From the NCBI RefSeq assembly GCF_009708215.1, contig NZ_CP046175.1, positions 3,100,001 to 3,164,000 on the forward strand: DNA of 64,000 nucleotides, in the 5' to 3' direction. Position numbers and translations under genes: made by a program. Shown here one piece after another: positions 61,866-64,000 of the stretch. The notes below the pieces were generated by a model. The model did not search any database. It saw only the letters and a list, made by a program, of their open reading frames with translations, and was not told the origin of the DNA. The number at the start of each line of letters is the position of its first letter. The first letter of the stretch is position 1. The stretch is from Occultella kanbiaonis. Its GTDB lineage: Bacteria; Actinomycetota; Actinomycetes; Actinomycetales; Beutenbergiaceae.

Positions 61866-64000
61866 TCAGGCCAGCCGGATCCGCAGCGTCGCCGGACTGC
61901 CCGACTCCCTGGCGTCGATATTGATGTTCACGCCCGGTGCCGACGCCGCCCGCACCTGCTGCAGGCCGAACGCAAGCGCCTCGCCGGTTCCGGCGGCAGC
62001 GCGGACATACTCGGTGACGTCCACCGTGTAAGCCGTGACCGCCGTGTCGAGGCTGACGGACCCGAGTTGCTCGGTCATCGGTGGTCGGTTGTTCCACGTC
62101 AGGGCTCGCTCGCCCCAGTCTGCGCTCGTCCCGAACACGCCGACCGTGGCGGCGGGGGTGCCGTCGGTGACGCGGCCGCTGATCTGCAGCTCGGCTGAGA
62201 CGAAGTCAGCGGTCTCGGGGCCGGGAAAGCGCAGGTATGCCTCCCGGTGGTAGTCGGCGCTGTTGTCATTCTTCAGGGCGAGGGCGGCGGTGGTTCCGGT
62301 GTTCACGTCCGCGAACGACCCGGAGCGCACGAACGTGTCGGCGTCGGTGGCGATCACCTGGAGCCTGGGATCGTTCACCGTGAGTTCCGCGAGCGCCCAC
62401 CGCAACTGACGCTCGAACTCCACCACGGTCACCACCCGGGTACTTCCGATACCGACGGCGTTCAGCAGGCCATCGGCGCTGACCGATGCGACCTGCGGGT
62501 CCAGGGTGAGCCACTCCCAGGTGGCCGCCGCCGGGTCGATGGTCGCGCCCGTGGAGAGGTAGGCGGTCGCGCTCGCCCGGGCGTCACCACCGACGTTCAA
62601 CTGCCCCGGAGCCTGCAGTTCCACCCGGTCGAACTGCACGGGTGGGTCGGGCAGGGTCATCGGATGACCCGGCACGCCGAACTCCGCGACGCTGTTCCAG
62701 GCGTTGGTCGAGTTGCCGTAGCCGGTGTAGCGGACGTACCGGGCCTGCACGCTCGCGAACGTGAACGTCTCCTGTCCGCCCGAAGTACCCGAGACCTGGT
62801 CGGCCAGCACGCTCACCCAACCATCGCCGTCGGACACTTCGATACCGAAGAACGACGCCCGGCGATCGCCCTGATACCAAGCGATCTCGACCGCACTCAC
62901 GGCGACCACTTCTCCGAGGTCCAGGCGGATCCACTCACCGGTCCCCTGTGACGACCAGCGCGTGTTCAGGTCACCGTCGAGCACGTTGACCGGGAGATTG
63001 CCGTCGTGGCCGCTGGCCACCACCGCCTCGCCGGGGCGCAGATCGGAGACCGGCGCCTCCATCCGGACCGTATAGGTTCGCTCCTCCCGGCCCGCACCGA
63101 CGCGCAACACGGCCGTGCCGGGCACGGCGTCAGGCTGGGTCAGGCGCAGCGGCCCCCGGACCGAGCCGGACACGGCCGGCAGCGGCGCGCCCTCGGGTAC
63201 CACCACCTTGTAGTCGAACACGTCGGGACGGAACTCCGGCAAGGGTGCATCGTCCACGCTCAGCCCGGTCAACCGCCAACCGGGCTGACCCAGGCGCCAC
63301 TCGGCCAGCGGACTCGGAGTGAGGGCGTCGGGCGCCTGCTCGCTTGGGTGGAGGGGTGAGATCTGGACCGTGAACCGGCCGCCCGTGACGCCTTCGGCGC
63401 GGATCGCCAGCTTCGACGCACCCACGTTGGCGTTCTGCTCGGGCGGTTGAGGTGAGGTCCAGAGCGGCAGAGCGGGCATCTGTACGAACCGCTCCGTTCC
63501 GGCGCCCACAAGGCGAAGCAGCAGGCGTGCGTCGCCGGTCGCGAGTTCCGCCGAACGTGCGTCGGCGGCGATCTGGATCGTCGCCGTCGTGTGCAGGAAC
63601 CACCACACGTCCGTGGCGCCCACGCAGCTGAACTCGTCCTGCACGATCACCTGCCGGCGCTGGTCGAGCACGCGGACACCCCGCTGCCACGAGGTCAGCG
63701 CCGGGGTCGCCTGGCTGAGGTCGAGCACTGTGATCGCCTCTTCAGCGATCGCCTCGTGACGAACCACGTGCGCTTCGGCCCGTTCAGCCTGCCCACCCTG
63801 GAGCGAGGGGCCGGCGAGCAGGGTGTTCTGGCCCTCGGTGCGCTTGCGGTAGTACTCCCAGCGCTGCCCGCCCACACCGGCGGCGAAGTACCCCGGGAGG
63901 TTGTAGTCGTCGGCGCCGAGGTCGAGGGCCCAGCGGGTGCCGAGCGCATCGAGCACGAACGTGCCCAGGTCGAGGTCCGAGTGGTTGGTCGCGTTCGCGC
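61866..64000 (-). CDS. Heparinase II/III-type polysaccharide lyase, C-terminal part (cut by window edge)
   Basis: About 710 residues are visible and the frame is open at the right edge. The first segment has the heparinase II/III C-terminal pattern (HSDLDLGTFVLDALGxRWALDLGADDYNLPGYF split across the edge), followed by beta-sheet domain LTSWQRGVRVLDQRRQVIVQDEF. Then an F5/8-type C / CBM32-like domain (RWSSQGTGEWIRLDLG), an Ig-like linker and a C-terminal CBM96/DNRLRE-type module. It is probably an exported lyase acting on a uronate-containing polysaccharide. The signal peptide and catalytic residues lie outside the window. Confidence 0.88.
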   Translation of the reverse strand, partial: ANATNHSDLDLGTFVLDALGTRWALDLGADDYNLPGYFAAGVGGQRWEYYRKRTEGQNTLLAGPSLQGGQAERAEAHVVRHEAIAEEAITVLDLSQATPALTSWQRGVRVLDQRRQVIVQDEFSCVGATDVWWFLHTTATIQIAADARSAELATGDARLLLRLVGAGTERFVQMPALPLWTSPQPPEQNANVGASKLAIRAEGVTGGRFTVQISPLHPSEQAPDALTPSPLAEWRLGQPGWRLTGLSVDDAPLPEFRPDVFDYKVVVPEGAPLPAVSGSVRGPLRLTQPDAVPGTAVLRVGAGREERTYTVRMEAPVSDLRPGEAVVASGHDGNLPVNVLDGDLNTRWSSQGTGEWIRLDLGEVVAVSAVEIAWYQGDRRASFFGIEVSDGDGWVSVLADQVSGTSGGQETFTFASVQARYVRYTGYGNSTNAWNSVAEFGVPGHPMTLPDPPVQFDRVELQAPGQLNVGGDARASATAYLSTGATIDPAAATWEWLTLDPQVASVSADGLLNAVGIGSTRVVTVVEFERQLRWALAELTVNDPRLQVIATDADTFVRSGSFADVNTGTTAALALKNDNSADYHREAYLRFPGPETADFVSAELQISGRVTDGTPAATVGVFGTSADWGERALTWNNRPPMTEQLGSVSLDTAVTAYTVDVTEYVRAAAGTGEALAFGLQQVRAASAPGVNINIDARESGSPATLRIRLA

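Overview
The window is high-GC DNA with dense, often four-base-overlapping genes, GTG/TTG starts and many LacI, ROK, XylR, TetR and LAL regulators. This points to a soil- or plant-associated actinomycete, most likely a Micrococcales member. A gene of the mycothiol-dependent maleylpyruvate isomerase-like (DinB-fold) family fits this. No rRNA, tRNA, CRISPR array, insertion sequence or prophage was seen. The taxon is inferred from style, not from a marker gene.

Region by region. 1-6.4 kb: the tail of an erythromycin-esterase-like gene, then two HisKA_3 sensor kinases, two NarL/LuxR response regulators and three membrane proteins. 6.5-12.2 kb: a complete oligopeptide-type ABC importer (lipoprotein, two permeases, one fused double ATPase) with a divergent DUF1028 gene. 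12.4-21.3 kb: scattered single genes: XRE-cupin and TetR regulators, two SDR-like proteins without the catalytic Tyr/Lys, a quinone-oxidoreductase-like MDR, DUF4203, DinB, a haloalkane-dehalogenase-type hydrolase and an MTHFR-like barrel. 21.4-26.5 kb: a SWIM zinc-finger gene and a DUF6493-type gene, both apparently broken (an in-frame TGA and a one-base frameshift), then a conserved membrane protein.

26.5-37.9 kb is the most distinctive locus. A sugar-type (CUT1) ABC importer is co-transcribed with acyl-CoA enzymes: enoyl-CoA hydratase, CaiB-type CoA-transferase, MaoC dehydratase, acyl-CoA dehydrogenase and SDR. Their LacI regulator is the last gene. A second, divergent unit carries a family-I CoA-transferase and another enoyl-CoA hydratase. 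The two promoters face away from each other and share the same 14-base LacI-like operator, so one effector probably switches uptake, CoA activation and oxidation together. The substrate is unknown.

38-41.5 kb: a DUF2268 metallopeptidase and a membrane M28 peptidase. 41.5-52.2 kb: a second CUT1 sugar locus with a XylR/AraC regulator, two permeases, three Gfo/Idh/MocA dehydrogenases, a small membrane protein, a binding lipoprotein, an SDR and a ROK regulator. 52.2-58.5 kb: a Nal1-like serine protease with a small partner, a large LAL regulator and its likely membrane-protein operon, and a small P-loop kinase. 58.5-61.9 kb: Mn/Fe superoxide dismutase with a MerR/SoxR-like promoter element, a flavin reductase, DUF1330, an unusual methyltransferase, and a decayed second copy of part of sodA. 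The right edge cuts a heparinase II/III-type polysaccharide lyase with F5/8-type and CBM96-like modules.
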